64,000 nucleotides of DNA from positions 19,149,395-19,213,394 of the forward strand of contig NC_135250.1 of NCBI RefSeq assembly GCF_964204865.1. Direction: 5' to 3'. The stretch is from Styela clava (taxonomy: Eukaryota; Chordata; Ascidiacea; Stolidobranchia; Styelidae). Under the pieces are notes generated by a model. The model was not told the origin of the DNA. It saw only the letters and a program-made list of their open reading frames with translations, and ran no database searches. A program made the translations under genes and the position numbers. Each line of letters begins with the position of its first letter. Position 1 is the first letter of the stretch. This document shows, piece by piece, positions 1 through 11,394 of this stretch.

Positions 1-3000
1 CCCGCAGGCCGCCTGTTGCACACCCCCACACTTGGGTGTGATATCAATCTCATATATTTCCGGAGTGTGTGCATGTGATATTGCTTTGAGAAAATTTCTA
101 AAAAAATACGCCAATTCTACAAAGTCGGAATACTAATTCTCAAGGATTTTGCTGAATAGTGGTATAATATACATAAATTGTTTACTTTCAAATTTCACTT
201 CATTGTGTATTTATAAATGATATTACTGTTGTTGCACTAAGCGATATGTTTGTTTTTTTGAATGCTTCAAGATTTTCCAGATATAGTGTTTGAATCGGTA
301 CGCAATTGGTTATAAAAAGCATTTGATATACATATAATCTATACTTTTAAACATAAGCTTTCTCAGATAAAAGTTTCCTAAAAGTTGCGTTAGGTTCAAA
401 TACCAATATTCAAAAAGCCATTGTATGACAATTAACGAGAGACTCCAATAACTTATAATTGAACTGACATGAAAAGATGTCATGAATTTAAAAAAAATAT
501 TAGTACAGCATATTTGTTGACAGATCGAGTTAGGAATAACTGGTTAAGAAACTCAGGCAATCAGTTTATGCTGTATTATCTGTAATAGAAGTAAAGCCAT
601 ATTTCCTAAAGAAATTCTTTTCATCCATACCTGGCAGGGTTTCAGAGAATCTTTATTTGTATTATAATGCTCTATTTCAGGTAATACTTATCCATGTAAA
701 ATTTTCAGGATTGTCATGTATTGATTTCTGTACCTTGCTATTCTGTTCTATAGTTCTTTGCATATTTTGCTTAATCGTACTTGATTTTTGTGTTCGTAAT
801 TAAGAAATCATCTTGCGATCTGCCTCATTCTTATTCGAGTATTATTCTTCGCTGACATTGATTGAAGTTTATCAATTTTCAGCAATACTTCAATCCGGGT
901 TATTTTTAAATTGTACTGATGTATTTTTAGATGAATTTATCCCTCCTGTCAGCACTCAGTTTCATTGTGAATTTGAAGTTATTCATTGTGATTAGTATTA
1001 TCACTGTCTTCTTAAATTCTTACTGTTTATTTCAACAGTATTTTTCTGCTTTTTTATCCTTATATTTTAGGTGTTGGAAATTGTAATCTCTGTGATTGGT
1101 GAATTCATAAATTTTGAAATAATGTTTAGATCAGCACTCTTACCCAGTTGCTAAGTATACTGTAGTTGCTTGCTGGCGATAGTTATTGAGAAATAAAGAA
1201 TGAGAGACATTGACAGTAAATGGTCAACTACTGGGACTAGTTATTACAGAAAAAATCCTTTGATCTTCAACAGATAAAATTCCCTGGGTAAATTTAACTC
1301 TCGTGCTGTACTTCATCTGTTATGGTGCACATTTAGTAAATGGAAAGCATATGTATTAAAAGTGCCATGGATTTGTAGACAATATATTCTGATTGCCAAA
1401 ACTAAATTTAATCGTAATCTCAACAAATTCCTCGAGATATTCTTTAGCTAAAACATCAAACTTTGGTTTTAGTTTGGTTGTGGCAGCATCAGGCGGCTGG
1501 ATTGATTAACCCAATAGGCCTGATTTGGCTCGGGGGCTGTACTTTGCCCATGTCAGCTCTAAGTATGTTCAAATGACCTTGGTACTGTTGTGGGGTCGTC
1601 CTTTATTTACCCATACTTGTACTACATTTGGATTAGAACTGGGTAGCTACCCTTATCAACATTAATTAGTAACAGGGCAGAGAGCCATAGTAGGATGTCC
1701 CAATACCTGTACACTTTTGATTAATCATGATATGCTTGATCTGTGCTTTTAGTACCCTGCTGCTTATATGTGCATATTCGAGGTAAATATTTTACAGATG
1801 GGGCAGATTCTAATTTAATAATATTTTCATATGATAAGAAATTTGCTTTTTTGATTATAAATCTTTTTGTTTTCCTTCGTTATTATTATTTTCGTCATTG
1901 TGAACTATCATTGTTTAATTGATCTTGAAAGTTTAATAAAAAAACATGTGAATCACACACTTCGTAAAAACATCAGGTACAGGTAAATTCTAGTAAGCTA
2001 TGCGGAATAGAAAAAATACATGTTGGCATATGTACAATTATTTTCGATGCAATAATGGGACAATGCTGAATGATTCATTGACCGGTGCCATATCACAATA
2101 TTTAGGCATTTTTTTTCTTTTTGATTATATTGATTTATGTTGTCTTTTTTAAAATGTGCATATCCATTCAAAACAGCATATTATCTGTCTTTTTTCTATA
2201 CAAAGTATTCATATGTTTCACTCTGAACAAGAATCTGCACAAACAGTATTGCTAGACAAGGAGCTACTAAAGTTTGAAGGAATTCTGAATCTTTCCGGTT
2301 CTGCATTGTCAACAAAAATCCCACCCCCCTCTCCCAGGTGAGGTGGTGGGATGAGATTGGAAACCGAATTTTTAACCTTCGAAGTGTAATGCTTTAATCA
2401 CTAGGCCACAGAGGCGGCTTCTGAACTCAAGATTGGTGTCATTTGCTGTCCTTCTCTTCTCATCATTAAGAGTAGAACGTATCGCCAATTTTTTCTTCTG
2501 TTTTATTGCAAGATGTTTCTCACACGATAGTAGTAAATATCTTAATCTCATTGGGCATCGGTCGGCGTACTTTATGTACATTTGGGCCAAATATACACAT
2601 TTCTGGTAGTGTGCGAGACTGCGAGGGCATTAATGGCCTGGCACAATGTGTATGTGGCTGTTTCTTATTTATTGTCATACACAATACTCTGTTTTTATCC
2701 ACTTATCATCAACATGATAGATGATGCTGTTTTTGTTTGATGGACAAAAGTTAAAATTAACTGGCAACTTCATTGATGATATATGCAGTACTTCGTTGAA
2801 ATAACGATCTTAAAAGCCAGTACAAAGTTTAATATTAGCGTAATTCATTTTGGATGAAGCTGCTCACAGCAATATGAGTTTCGAATGTACACATAAAAAT
2901 GAGAAAAGTTGGAATTGATGAGTTGAGCTTCCCGAAGACATAACTTGTTCATGAAAGCAGTAATATTTTCATATATCTAATTATTTAATAAATTTCCCCT

Positions 3001-3760
3001 CCTTGCAGTTAAGCTTGTTCATATGAGCGCCACCTACAATATATCATCCAACTTTATTAATGTTCTTTTTATGATACAAATTTGACAACCTGAACATTTA
3101 ATCATCAAAATTTTGCTATAGATAATTTATATCTGATGTCTTCGGCCCAGATCTCGTATTGCTATAGTACTTTAATTTCTGTGTTATACTTGGCCATGCT
3201 CGTTTAAAAAGAGATTGATCTCAACCATAAGCCATCTTTTCTCTTCACCATTATAATTGTAAATTTGCCTCCAGGCTATATTGTGGTATCAGTGCTTTCC
3301 GACTTTATGATAATAAGACTCGGTTACCAGTAAATGTATCCATTCTAATTTGAAACAATTTTATAGTTTACAGTCAGTCATTTAGAACTTAATATATCAT
3401 ACAGATTAACTTGGGTTTCATTATATAGTTTACAGGATTTGATATTGTTTAGTTCCAACAGTCTGGTAAAAGTCATTAGTTGGTCTGGTCATGTCTGAAG
3501 ATGAAATAAGAAATATCGACATATAGCATTCAATAATATTGTCAATGTACTTATTAAATTATCAAAATTATTCAGATAATGAATAGCATTAAATCACAAG
3601 AGATTTTTTTGGGGTCAATTCTGTTAAAGTGTTTTATATTGGGCAGCTAGTTTTAGTAACAATATATATTGTATTTAAATTTGATAAAGCTTACTGGTAT
3701 TTTATTGGAGTATTGTTACCAAGATGATAAAAATGACAATCAACGCACACACGAGTCGGA
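1..3760. other. Gene-free 5' stretch
   Basis: I see no convincing coding exon on either strand here: open frames are about 70 codons or shorter, AT-rich, and lack paired splice sites or recognisable protein motifs. The stretch contains one tRNA-like SINE fragment on the minus strand (about 2285-2420), listed separately. The rest looks like intergenic sequence upstream of the sulfotransferase gene. Confidence 0.6.
2285..2420 (-). mobile_element. tRNA-derived SINE-like fragment
   Basis: Read on the minus strand, the right end gives a tRNA-like A-box region (GTGGCCTAGTGATTAAAGC) followed about 35 bases later by a B-box-like segment (CGGTTTCCAATC). A body then follows that contains CCACCTCACCTGGGAG. 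A similar body motif, CCACCTCACCCAGGG, occurs after a B-box-like segment at about 5140-5175 on the plus strand, which suggests one dispersed family. The tRNA fold is not intact, so this is not a functional tRNA gene. Confidence 0.45.
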
Positions 3761-3768
3761 AATTGAGG

Positions 3769-3911
3769 AAGTTGCTCTAAAAACTTTAAATGAGGTTTAA
3801 AAGCGTGTTACATAAAAAGGCAACCTCATATTGCGACATAGTTGCTCTAAAAACTTCAAATGAGGTTTAAAAACGTGAGACATAAAAAAGGCAATCTCAT
3901 ATTGTGACATA
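3769..3911. repeat. 70-base tandem duplication
   Basis: Two head-to-tail copies of an approximately 70-base unit start at 3769 and 3839 with the shared words AGTTGCTCTAAAAACTT and CTCATATTG.GACATA. They differ at a handful of positions. The pair lies 180 to 320 bases upstream of the sulfotransferase start codon, so it could lie in the promoter region, but no specific factor site is evident. Confidence 0.85.
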
Positions 3912-4087
3912 GGTTATAAATTCAAAAATAAGACAGATTATTCTCTAAGTACCGTATTTATACTGGTAACTTTGTTACAGAGACTTCTGAGAGAATGCTA
4001 AAGCTCTCTCTTGCTGTTTTGTGTTGAAAAATTATATTAATTTCACTATTTTGTCTTTGTGTTAGCTGCTATGTTTACTAGTTCAAT

Positions 4088-7000
4088 ATGAAAAAGCGTA
4101 AATTCGTCACAAGGAGATGTACAATCAAAATACAAATTTTATTTGCAACAATTTTTATATTTTCTGTCATTCATTTCCAGTATGTAAGTATCATTGTTAT
4201 ATTTGAGTAACAAGTATTTAACACTAGCTCATTTCATGACTGCAGCAGTTTTAAAATTTGTTGTGTTATAGGATACATGACAGAAAGCCAATTAAAAATA
4301 TAGTGATACGTATCTTAGATATATCTTTATTTTTTATTACCCCAAAGTCGAAGCAGAAATTTCAAATTCTTCGGATTTAGGATTAAAGACTTCTAATAAT
4401 GATAATCAAAGTCTAAATTTCTGATGGAAATTGAAAAGTTTTAATTACCGGTACCTATAATACAATTGAAGAAGTCTTGCAATGCCAGGTTTGTTTTTTC
4501 GGTGTGATATTTTTAGCAACTTAGAGACTAACTTTATTGTCTCCTGCTTTCAAATTTTATTATAATAATCACTTTTTATTATTTTTTGCACCATGAATGA
4601 AGATGAGCACAATTGATCATGAAAATCTGGAAAAATTGTATACAATTCCTGACAATTTGATGATGAAACATTCTTCAAAAGGAGATAATAAAAGAAATAA
4701 AATGATTCAAACAAATAATAGAAAATTTGATAGCGGAACTACTCTGCAAAATCATGAAGGTACAATTACAAATAATATTTTGTGTGTAGACTCAATTACG
4801 AAACAGGCAAGAGGCATACATTATGGCTACTTGGGGAATAATTGGCTACAGCTCCGAACCCAACTATTTTGACCACAAGAATAAAATAATCTGTTTTTTT
4901 ATGTGGATTCCTACCATTATACCTGACTTTTACCAAGAGAAAGGAACAGACAAGTGTTTAGTGTTTTCTTCGTTACGGTTAACTAGAATTTTAATGAAAT
5001 TAATTTTTTTAACCCAGGGGTCAAATTATCTGTTTTTTTTTTCCTACAAAATATGTCTTATCTTGTTCTTGATACATAAATCAACATTAACATGATGTGT
5101 TAGAGTCAGACGCAACCCGCGTCGCTGGTTAAAATCTTCTGTTCACATCCCACGTCTGCCACCTCACCCAGGGTTTAGTGAATTAGGTAGGCAATGCTGA
5201 GATTGTGGTTCTTCCGAACTCTAGTAACTTTCTAGCTAAGATGTCACGAACTAGGTTAGCTAATCGGCGAATCTTATTTACATTAAAAAATATATGATGA
5301 ATTTATAAATATATTTGTGGCTTATGGCACCTCTTTAGTTGATGTGGGCCTTTAGCAGTTTTGTCGTTCAAAGTATTTCATACTTTTATCTTAAGCAGAT
5401 CTGAATGAAATCTATGATAGAGACGAGGGGTTGTGGAAAACCCATTCAATGCTTATTCATTCAAGGATTATTTCCACTGTGTTGAACGAATAATCTTATT
5501 GAATTTGAAATTACTAAAGCTTTTTTCCATATCTTTATTTTAGAAATAGATTGCCAACCTAGAAGAGGTGTTGTTTTTTTGAAGACTCATAAAACAGGTA
5601 TGAGATGAATTTTCTAATTGACGACAGCATTATGTAGATATTGAGTCTCCTAATTTACTTTGATATACAGTGACACCTCGGTAGTCCAACGACTCGATGC
5701 TCGAATAATTTAGTAGTCGACCAAAAAATTCTAGTCAAAAATGCTGCGGTACTCGAACGAAAATTCGATGCTTGAACACCCTTGTCGCCGAGTGAGATGA
5801 CATCACCCGAATCGCGCAAATCGGCTGCCCTTTGACCAACCATTCAACAAAAGAGCGAAGCTCAAATATAATGGACACAAAGGCAAAACAAAGTAGTACG
5901 AGTATGCAATCTGTCAAAGTAGACTAACGCGAAAGCCAAACTGCCACAAGGTCTGCAATTTAGGAATGCATAGGAATGGATTAAACTAGTTACCGTTGTT
6001 TGTTATGGAAAAAAGTTTCTGTACTCGAACAAATCAGTCGTCGAACACCAATCATGAACGCATTATGTTCGACTACCGAGGTATCACTGTAGACCAAATT
6101 TTTTTAAACATCATAAATTCAATCTTTTAATCTTGCCAGAATGATGAGATTTAAGATACGCCAGAGATTGTTTACGAAGTACCTACCCTTCACTGCTATC
6201 CTATCTTTTAACTTCTTTACTGCTATTTATAACCACTGTTCAATATTACCCTTTTTATACCCATCTCTTATTTGAAAAAATCTTTATTACCAAATCTTGA
6301 TGCAGTGAAGTTATTACTTCTAATATTGCAATCGGTGATTATTACTGAAAAGATCTGACTGGCATTTAAATTCTTCACATTTTCTGTTGTGCTGTTACCA
6401 GAAATGAACTTGAATTGCATAATTTGAACAATTTGGTTATGTTACTGTATAAAACAAATAAAAAATAGCTTACTCACCAATATTCATATACAAATCTATG
6501 GCCAATAGAATTGTTTAAAATTTCATGGAAATTGGTTAGAAATAGTTTTTTTTTATAAAGTTGTCATCTTTTCTATGAAAGAACAGTATTTGAAGCAGTA
6601 TGCTTGATTTTAAGATTCATATGGCGAATATTTGTGCAGTTGTTCAATGCTCTGATGATTTATGGACTTATATTGACCACCTCTGGTGGCCGATATATAT
6701 CCGTTGACCTAGTGGTTAAAGTTGACTTAGTGACATCTCAGGTAATGGCTTCTTGCACAGAGCCTTGGTTGGAGCAGAAGGTGTGAAAATATGTCATATC
6801 AAAAATATGCGTGTAGACCTGAATTATTCGCCTAATTGTTTTCAGGAAGCACAACTATGACAAACATATTTCTTCGATTCGCTGAAAAACATAAACTTGC
6901 GGTTGGTTTGCCTCCATTAAGAAAATGGGAGCTTGGTGGTTATCCTGGATTTTTCAATAAAAAATTAGTTGATCCACAATTAAAGCAATATGAAATGCTT

Positions 7001-10000
7001 TGCCATCATTTCAGGTGAGTTTTTTCCTGATATTTATTGGTATATTTTAAGTTTATCACATGGTATTTCGTAACAGTATTCCAAGCAAGGCTTTGCAAAA
7101 GCAGGCACCGATATGTACAGAATACATGTGTATCGTATGTATGTGATATAGGACAACATCCCATTGCGGACTTCAGAAGAGTTAATTAATTAAAAAGCTG
7201 AAGTTATCAATTTACAAGTATTTTTATATATTGCTGATATATCATTTCAAGAGGCGGGGCACGATGGCTTATTACAGCAGTTCCCAAAGTTGCTAAGTGC
7301 GTCATGAAAACTGACAGAATTCTGTTAAACATAACAAAATAGGATTCAATATTTTACATATTGCATTTGATATAAATGTGTTATATTGTTTCTTATTCGA
7401 AAAACGCACAAAATTAACTTTGTATGAGATTCTGCGAACCCACGCAGAGTAATCAGAGGAGCGGTGGCGAGTGGATTCCTGAAGCTTAGAACGATTTGCC
7501 ACTTCGCAGAACCAATGCAATTTCGTGAGCTGCAGTTTATTTATCTGCTGAACCGAATTGGCAAACATGGGTGATTTTTTTAGCATTTCGAAGAAAAATT
7601 GGACAGAGATAAGGAAAAAAATTGACCTTTTGTCTTTATCCCCCAGGCTCACTCGTTTACTTTAAAAGGCATAAAAGTACACATTAACGATAAAAGCAGC
7701 ATTTTTTCGTGAGCCTTTTTCTCCAATAATGTGTCGCCGCACGAACAAAAAGTTTTGGAACTGCTTGCCTAGCAATTAAAAGCGTCAGGCTGAGTTGGCA
7801 TCGCATATTACACATCACAGGTACAAGCCTCATGACCCTAACCCAGGGGATAATAAATTTGGTAAGCATTTGTAAAGCTACTTCACAAATATATTCACTT
7901 TTATTACATTCAGAATGAACACTGAAGTGGTGTCACAAATAGTACCTGCTGATACCTTGTATGTTACCATTCTACGAGATCCAGCAAATGCGTTTGAATC
8001 GGGATTTTCGTTTTTCCGAGATGGTCCTTTTTCATCATGGATGCCAAATTATGAAAATGAAGATGCTTTGGAACAATTTATTGAATCTCCAAAGCATTTT
8101 TACAACAAATCAACACCTTGGTATTTTCGAGCGAAAAATTACCAAAGTTTTGATTTAGGTATGATATACGTATTTTTTATGTAGCGTCATATAATTCAAC
8201 AATCAATTACATCGGTCAACAATCACCTCTTGAGAATAATGGCCAATGGCCCAGCAGTTGAGGTGTTAAACATGACTGTTCTGACATTGCAGATTACACA
8301 TCTTGTATTCCAATCCAATTTTTTCTTTCTGGTTGTGAGGGTGAGCTCTGAATTTGAACATAAAATTTGAGATATTTATTGGTGCTAACACAGTGAGGTA
8401 CAACTATTTAAGCACCTCTGCATTTTTGACGATTTACAATCAGGAGGTGTAGATGCCCTCAATAAACAATGATCAACATTCTTTCATGGTACTTGATACG
8501 TTCGTTCAACATACGTTTGTTATGTAATAAAATCCAAATTTTGCCTGCAAAAGTACGCACACCTTAGTTACTTATCTGTTTAGAATTCACAGTCAACTTA
8601 AATAATCTTTCCTACTTGACGTCATAAATTTCAACTTCGCTTATCACCATTAGAAGTTGTACATTCTCCATGTACTCCGAAAAATTTGAAATTTCTTCTT
8701 CCGATTATGGCTTAAATAACAATTGAATTTTCTTCACTTCTCAAATTCTGTCAAATATTTCCATTTTTAGGTTTTAATAATGACAGAGAAGATGAAGATT
8801 ATATCAAATATGTTCGTTATAAAATGGATGATTTGTTCAATCTCGTTTTAATAACTGAAAAATTTGAAGAATCACTTATTTTACTCAAAGGTGAGTGGAA
8901 ACAGATTTGAAAAGGAGCAGATGAGTGTGATCAGAGCATTGGCTCTTTGGTTGGCAGTTTCATAGCTTATACCCTGCACTATTTCAAAAATATAAATTAT
9001 AGTTTTATGTCCTCGTTACCCTCAACTTCATATTCATATTTTGACGCTCCAGAAGTGTATGTACCAATATATGGAGATAACTAATTTTGTTCGCCTACTT
9101 TACATCAAGTTGTGTAAAGGAACTGAAACCTATGGGCAAGGGTATATTCGCCTGGCTAACACAGACAGTCCCCGAACTCGTAATAGAACTAAAATAAGAA
9201 AAATGGGAATAAAATTATGGCCTACTCGTACTTCAATATTATTACATAGTCCATTAATAACATATGATATAATTTTCAACAGATTTGCTCTGCATGGAAA
9301 GTTTGGAAGATATTCTGCATATAAGACTCAAAGTTCGACAAAATAGTATGCGAAGAAAATCTAATGATAAATTGAAAAGACAAATGAGAGAATGGAACAA
9401 AATAGATACAATGATTTACGATTATTTCTTGAAGCGTTTGAATGAAAAGGTATTTTGTCAGTCTTGTTTGACAAAATGGAATTAATCTGTATTTAGTATT
9501 ATCAGGTGATCGTTGGTAATTCAGTTTTTAGTTAATACATTTGCTTGATCAACGTGTATTTAACTACTCCAAGTCTCTTTCATTTACCACCAGTCCTGCA
9601 TGAGAGTTAGATGGATAGACATGTTGCCCTGTTGCCCCTCTAAAACACACTATGCCTACTTATTTCGTGTGAAGCAGACACAGTTGGGGCGGGAAGATGA
9701 CACATAAAAAAAAATAGTGTAACCGTGAATGAGTTATTATTCCTTGTAAAAATATGTCTCTAGTATTTTGGCACTTCGGCTAAATATATAATATTTTTAC
9801 TATTTCATATTGAAATTACATGATAGAAACATCATGTTTGAGTCTGGGGTATTCCCATTGAATAGGATATACATATTTATCCCGAGGGAGAGGAAAGGAG
9901 GAAAAAAACAGGCTAACATAAATATTTTAACAGATTCAAGGTTATGGTATACAAAGAATGACCAACGAAGTTGAGCAGTTGAAGAAAATGTTACAAGAAA

Positions 10001-11376
10001 TTGAAGAGAAGTAACTTTCAGCAATTTTGTATATTTTTGTATGATTATAACATAAATTCAATCCAAATATGTCTAAGGTGTTTATATCTTCAACCCGTAT
10101 TTGCTAAAAAAGAAAATATTTTTTTGGTCGAGGACTAATCAGTTTCGTGACTTGACTAAAATACCCAAGGCATGGAAGCAATTCGGAGGAATAAAATACG
10201 GTTTCTCGAAAATGTCATGTTCTACTCGTCTCACTTGTCTGTGTCCCACTTGCTTCACGTGTACTACTTGTTCCAAGGTTGTGGAAATAGGTGAACTACA
10301 CCTGATTGAATTAAAGTATTGTAATTACCATTTGGAAAAGATCTTTGTTAAATTAAAAATTTGAATGGCGATACATGCATTTAGATATAACGATACCGCT
10401 TTTATCGCTTATACCGCTGGCACCAATCTGATAATGAAACGCCAATTTTTTAAAATGCAGATATTGCCGGTATTCCAATACTGAGATTCCGGTAATATTT
10501 AATTATCATCTGGATTTTAAGGGATTGACAGGATGAAAAAGTTGTCCAAGTGGGACACGATAGACAAATGGGACAACAAGGACGAGTGGGGCATATGGGA
10601 CACAACATTGTCAATTCCGTAACCTCAGTCAACTTTTTATCATTCACAGATGCGTATTGGAATATGATCATGATGATTTAAGAAGTTGGATCAGTAGAAT
10701 CAGAATAAAAAAGGATTCCGGTGAATTCTGTGACAAATTATCATGGGGAGAGGTAAGATGTGTTCGGAATAGCCGAGATAGGGGGACCTGTCCTCATTGT
10801 AAGGCACAGGGTGACACAAAAACAGAGCCCATGTAATTTGGAAAATATTTTAGAAAGAACATATCTTTTGTGCAAAGCGTCCTAGATAAATTTTGGGTAC
10901 AATCATACACAAACAGAAGTTCAGGTCTTAAATAATTTTTTTCATTTTCCGAAGGAAAAGTGTTACGGTATGTTGTTGACACCCTTGGTTTTTGTCAAAG
11001 AAGTATAAGAATAAAATTCTAAATTATTGCTCCCACAAAGATATTCCTCAGGAATTCAGGTGGTTTTATTTGTTCCTCTCAAGTTTTTTCCAGCTTTACA
11101 ATGAATTATGATTTATGTCAAATTTTGCGAAGTAAACTTTTGAAGAATTTCGATGCAATTATTACCTTTTCTCATCGTTTTTACATGGAAATGACGTCTT
11201 TATTGGGGATAGAAATTTGATAGTAATCCTTTTTATTTCAAAATTAGGTGAGATTTGGTGATTTCATTCGTACAAATCAACGAAAATATTTGAATATTGT
11301 TGTGGAGGAACAAATACCAGCAGACAATATGAGAAGAATGTTAGAAGAAGAACAAAATAAAATTTTAAATGTTTAA
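4088..11376 (+). CDS. GAL3ST1: Galactosylceramide/galactose 3-O-sulfotransferase, 10 exons
   Basis: Golgi type II membrane enzyme of the Gal3st family, which transfers sulfate from PAPS to the 3-OH of galactose on glycolipids or glycans. Coding exons: 4088-4183, 4603-4759, 5544-5597, 6846-7014, 7914-8158, 8771-8890, 9283-9449, 9934-10010, 10650-10752, 11248-11376. Phases agree at every junction and give 438 residues, close to the 423 of human GAL3ST1. Residues 2-10 are basic and cytosolic; 15-30 form the signal anchor. The 5'-phosphosulfate loop is KTHKTGSTT (98-106). The 3'-phosphate site is RDPANAFES, with R180 and S188. Later family landmarks are LITEKFEESLILLKDLLC and REWNKID. The two last exons complete the C-terminal part. 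Exon 1 was chosen because it supplies the anchor in phase 0. Paralogue identity (1 to 4) and acceptor are inferred only at family level; introns carry several transposon relics. Confidence 0.93.
5100..5235 (+). mobile_element. tRNA-derived SINE-like fragment
   Basis: In intron 2 of the sulfotransferase gene. A B-box-like segment (TGTTCACATCCCACG) is followed by CCACCTCACCCAGGG and an AATTAGGTAGGCA tail. The same body word, inverted, is found at 2285-2345, and a similar CCCAGGG...TTTGGTAAGCA tail is at about 7840-7870. The A-box part is weak, so the fragment is degenerate. Confidence 0.4.
5668..6089. mobile_element. pogo/Tigger-type MITE with TA duplication
   Basis: A 422-base non-autonomous element in intron 3 of the sulfotransferase gene. 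The left end reads CAGTGACACCTCGGTAGTC; the right end is its reverse complement with one mismatch (GACTACCGAGGTATCACTG). Both ends are flanked by TA (5666-5667 and 6090-6091), the target duplication of Tc1/mariner and pogo elements. Inside are more inverted TCGA-rich words but no transposase frame. The CAGTGnnACCTCG start resembles pogo/Tigger ends known from many animals. Confidence 0.88.
7275..7765. mobile_element. Probable hAT-like non-autonomous element
   Basis: In intron 4 of the sulfotransferase. The left part (CAGCAGTTCCCAAAGTTGC) and the right part read in reverse (GCAGTTCCAAAACTTTTTG) look like diverged terminal inverted repeats of the CAG-start type seen in hAT elements. I could not find a clean 8-base target duplication. 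A 116-codon open frame on the minus strand lies inside, but it has no recognisable domain and I do not call it a gene. Confidence 0.4.
8235..8400 (+). mobile_element. tRNA-like SINE fragment
   Basis: In intron 5 of the sulfotransferase. TGGCCCAGCAGTTGAGGTG resembles an A box and GTATTCCAATCC, about 50 bases further on, a B box. The tail has a T-rich stretch. It is a degenerate tRNA-derived repeat rather than a tRNA gene, because the cloverleaf arms do not pair. Confidence 0.35.
9048..9245 (+). repeat. Dispersed repeat R, copy 1
   Basis: In intron 6 of the sulfotransferase. The unit starts near GACGCTCCAGAAG and includes TTTACATCAAGTTGTGTAAA, GAAACCTATGGGCAAGGG and CCCCGAACTCGTAATAGAAC. Part of it recurs inverted at 31000-31093, in the first intron of the CUB receptor gene, and again at 61463-61840, where it is split by a hAT insertion. 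No coding capacity and no terminal inverted repeats are seen; class unknown. Confidence 0.8.
10011..10205 (+). repeat. Diverged copy of block S end inside Gal3st intron 8
   Basis: Starting exactly at the splice donor of exon 8 (GTAACTTT), this segment matches 16633-16815 and 25758-25945, with landmarks TTTTGTATATTTTTGTATGA.TATAACATAAATT and GAGGACTAATCAGTTT. By eye the match is about 80 percent, whereas the other two copies are nearly identical to each other. Either the repeat captured this intron or the intron holds an old insertion. Confidence 0.75.
10215..10605. repeat. Degenerate inverted minisatellite in Gal3st intron 8
   Basis: Around 10220-10280 there are repeated GTCCCACTTG/CTCACTTGT-type words. 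Around 10538-10602 the complementary series occurs (AAGTGGGACACGATAG, AAATGGGACAACAAGGACG, AGTGGGGCATATGGGAC). The short period (about 12 to 15 bases) is degenerate. The two arms lie head to head about 260 bases apart and could form an imperfect hairpin in the pre-mRNA. Confidence 0.55.
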
Positions 11377-11394
11377 TTTTTTCACTGTTGCCAG

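Noticed and set aside
2330-2420. A tRNA gene on the minus strand
   Set aside because: A and B boxes are approximate, the arms do not pair and there is a SINE-like body; better explained as a tRNA-derived repeat.
7302-7652. 116-codon minus-strand frame in Gal3st intron 4
   Set aside because: It lies inside a probable hAT-like element, has no recognisable domain and no upstream or downstream exon.
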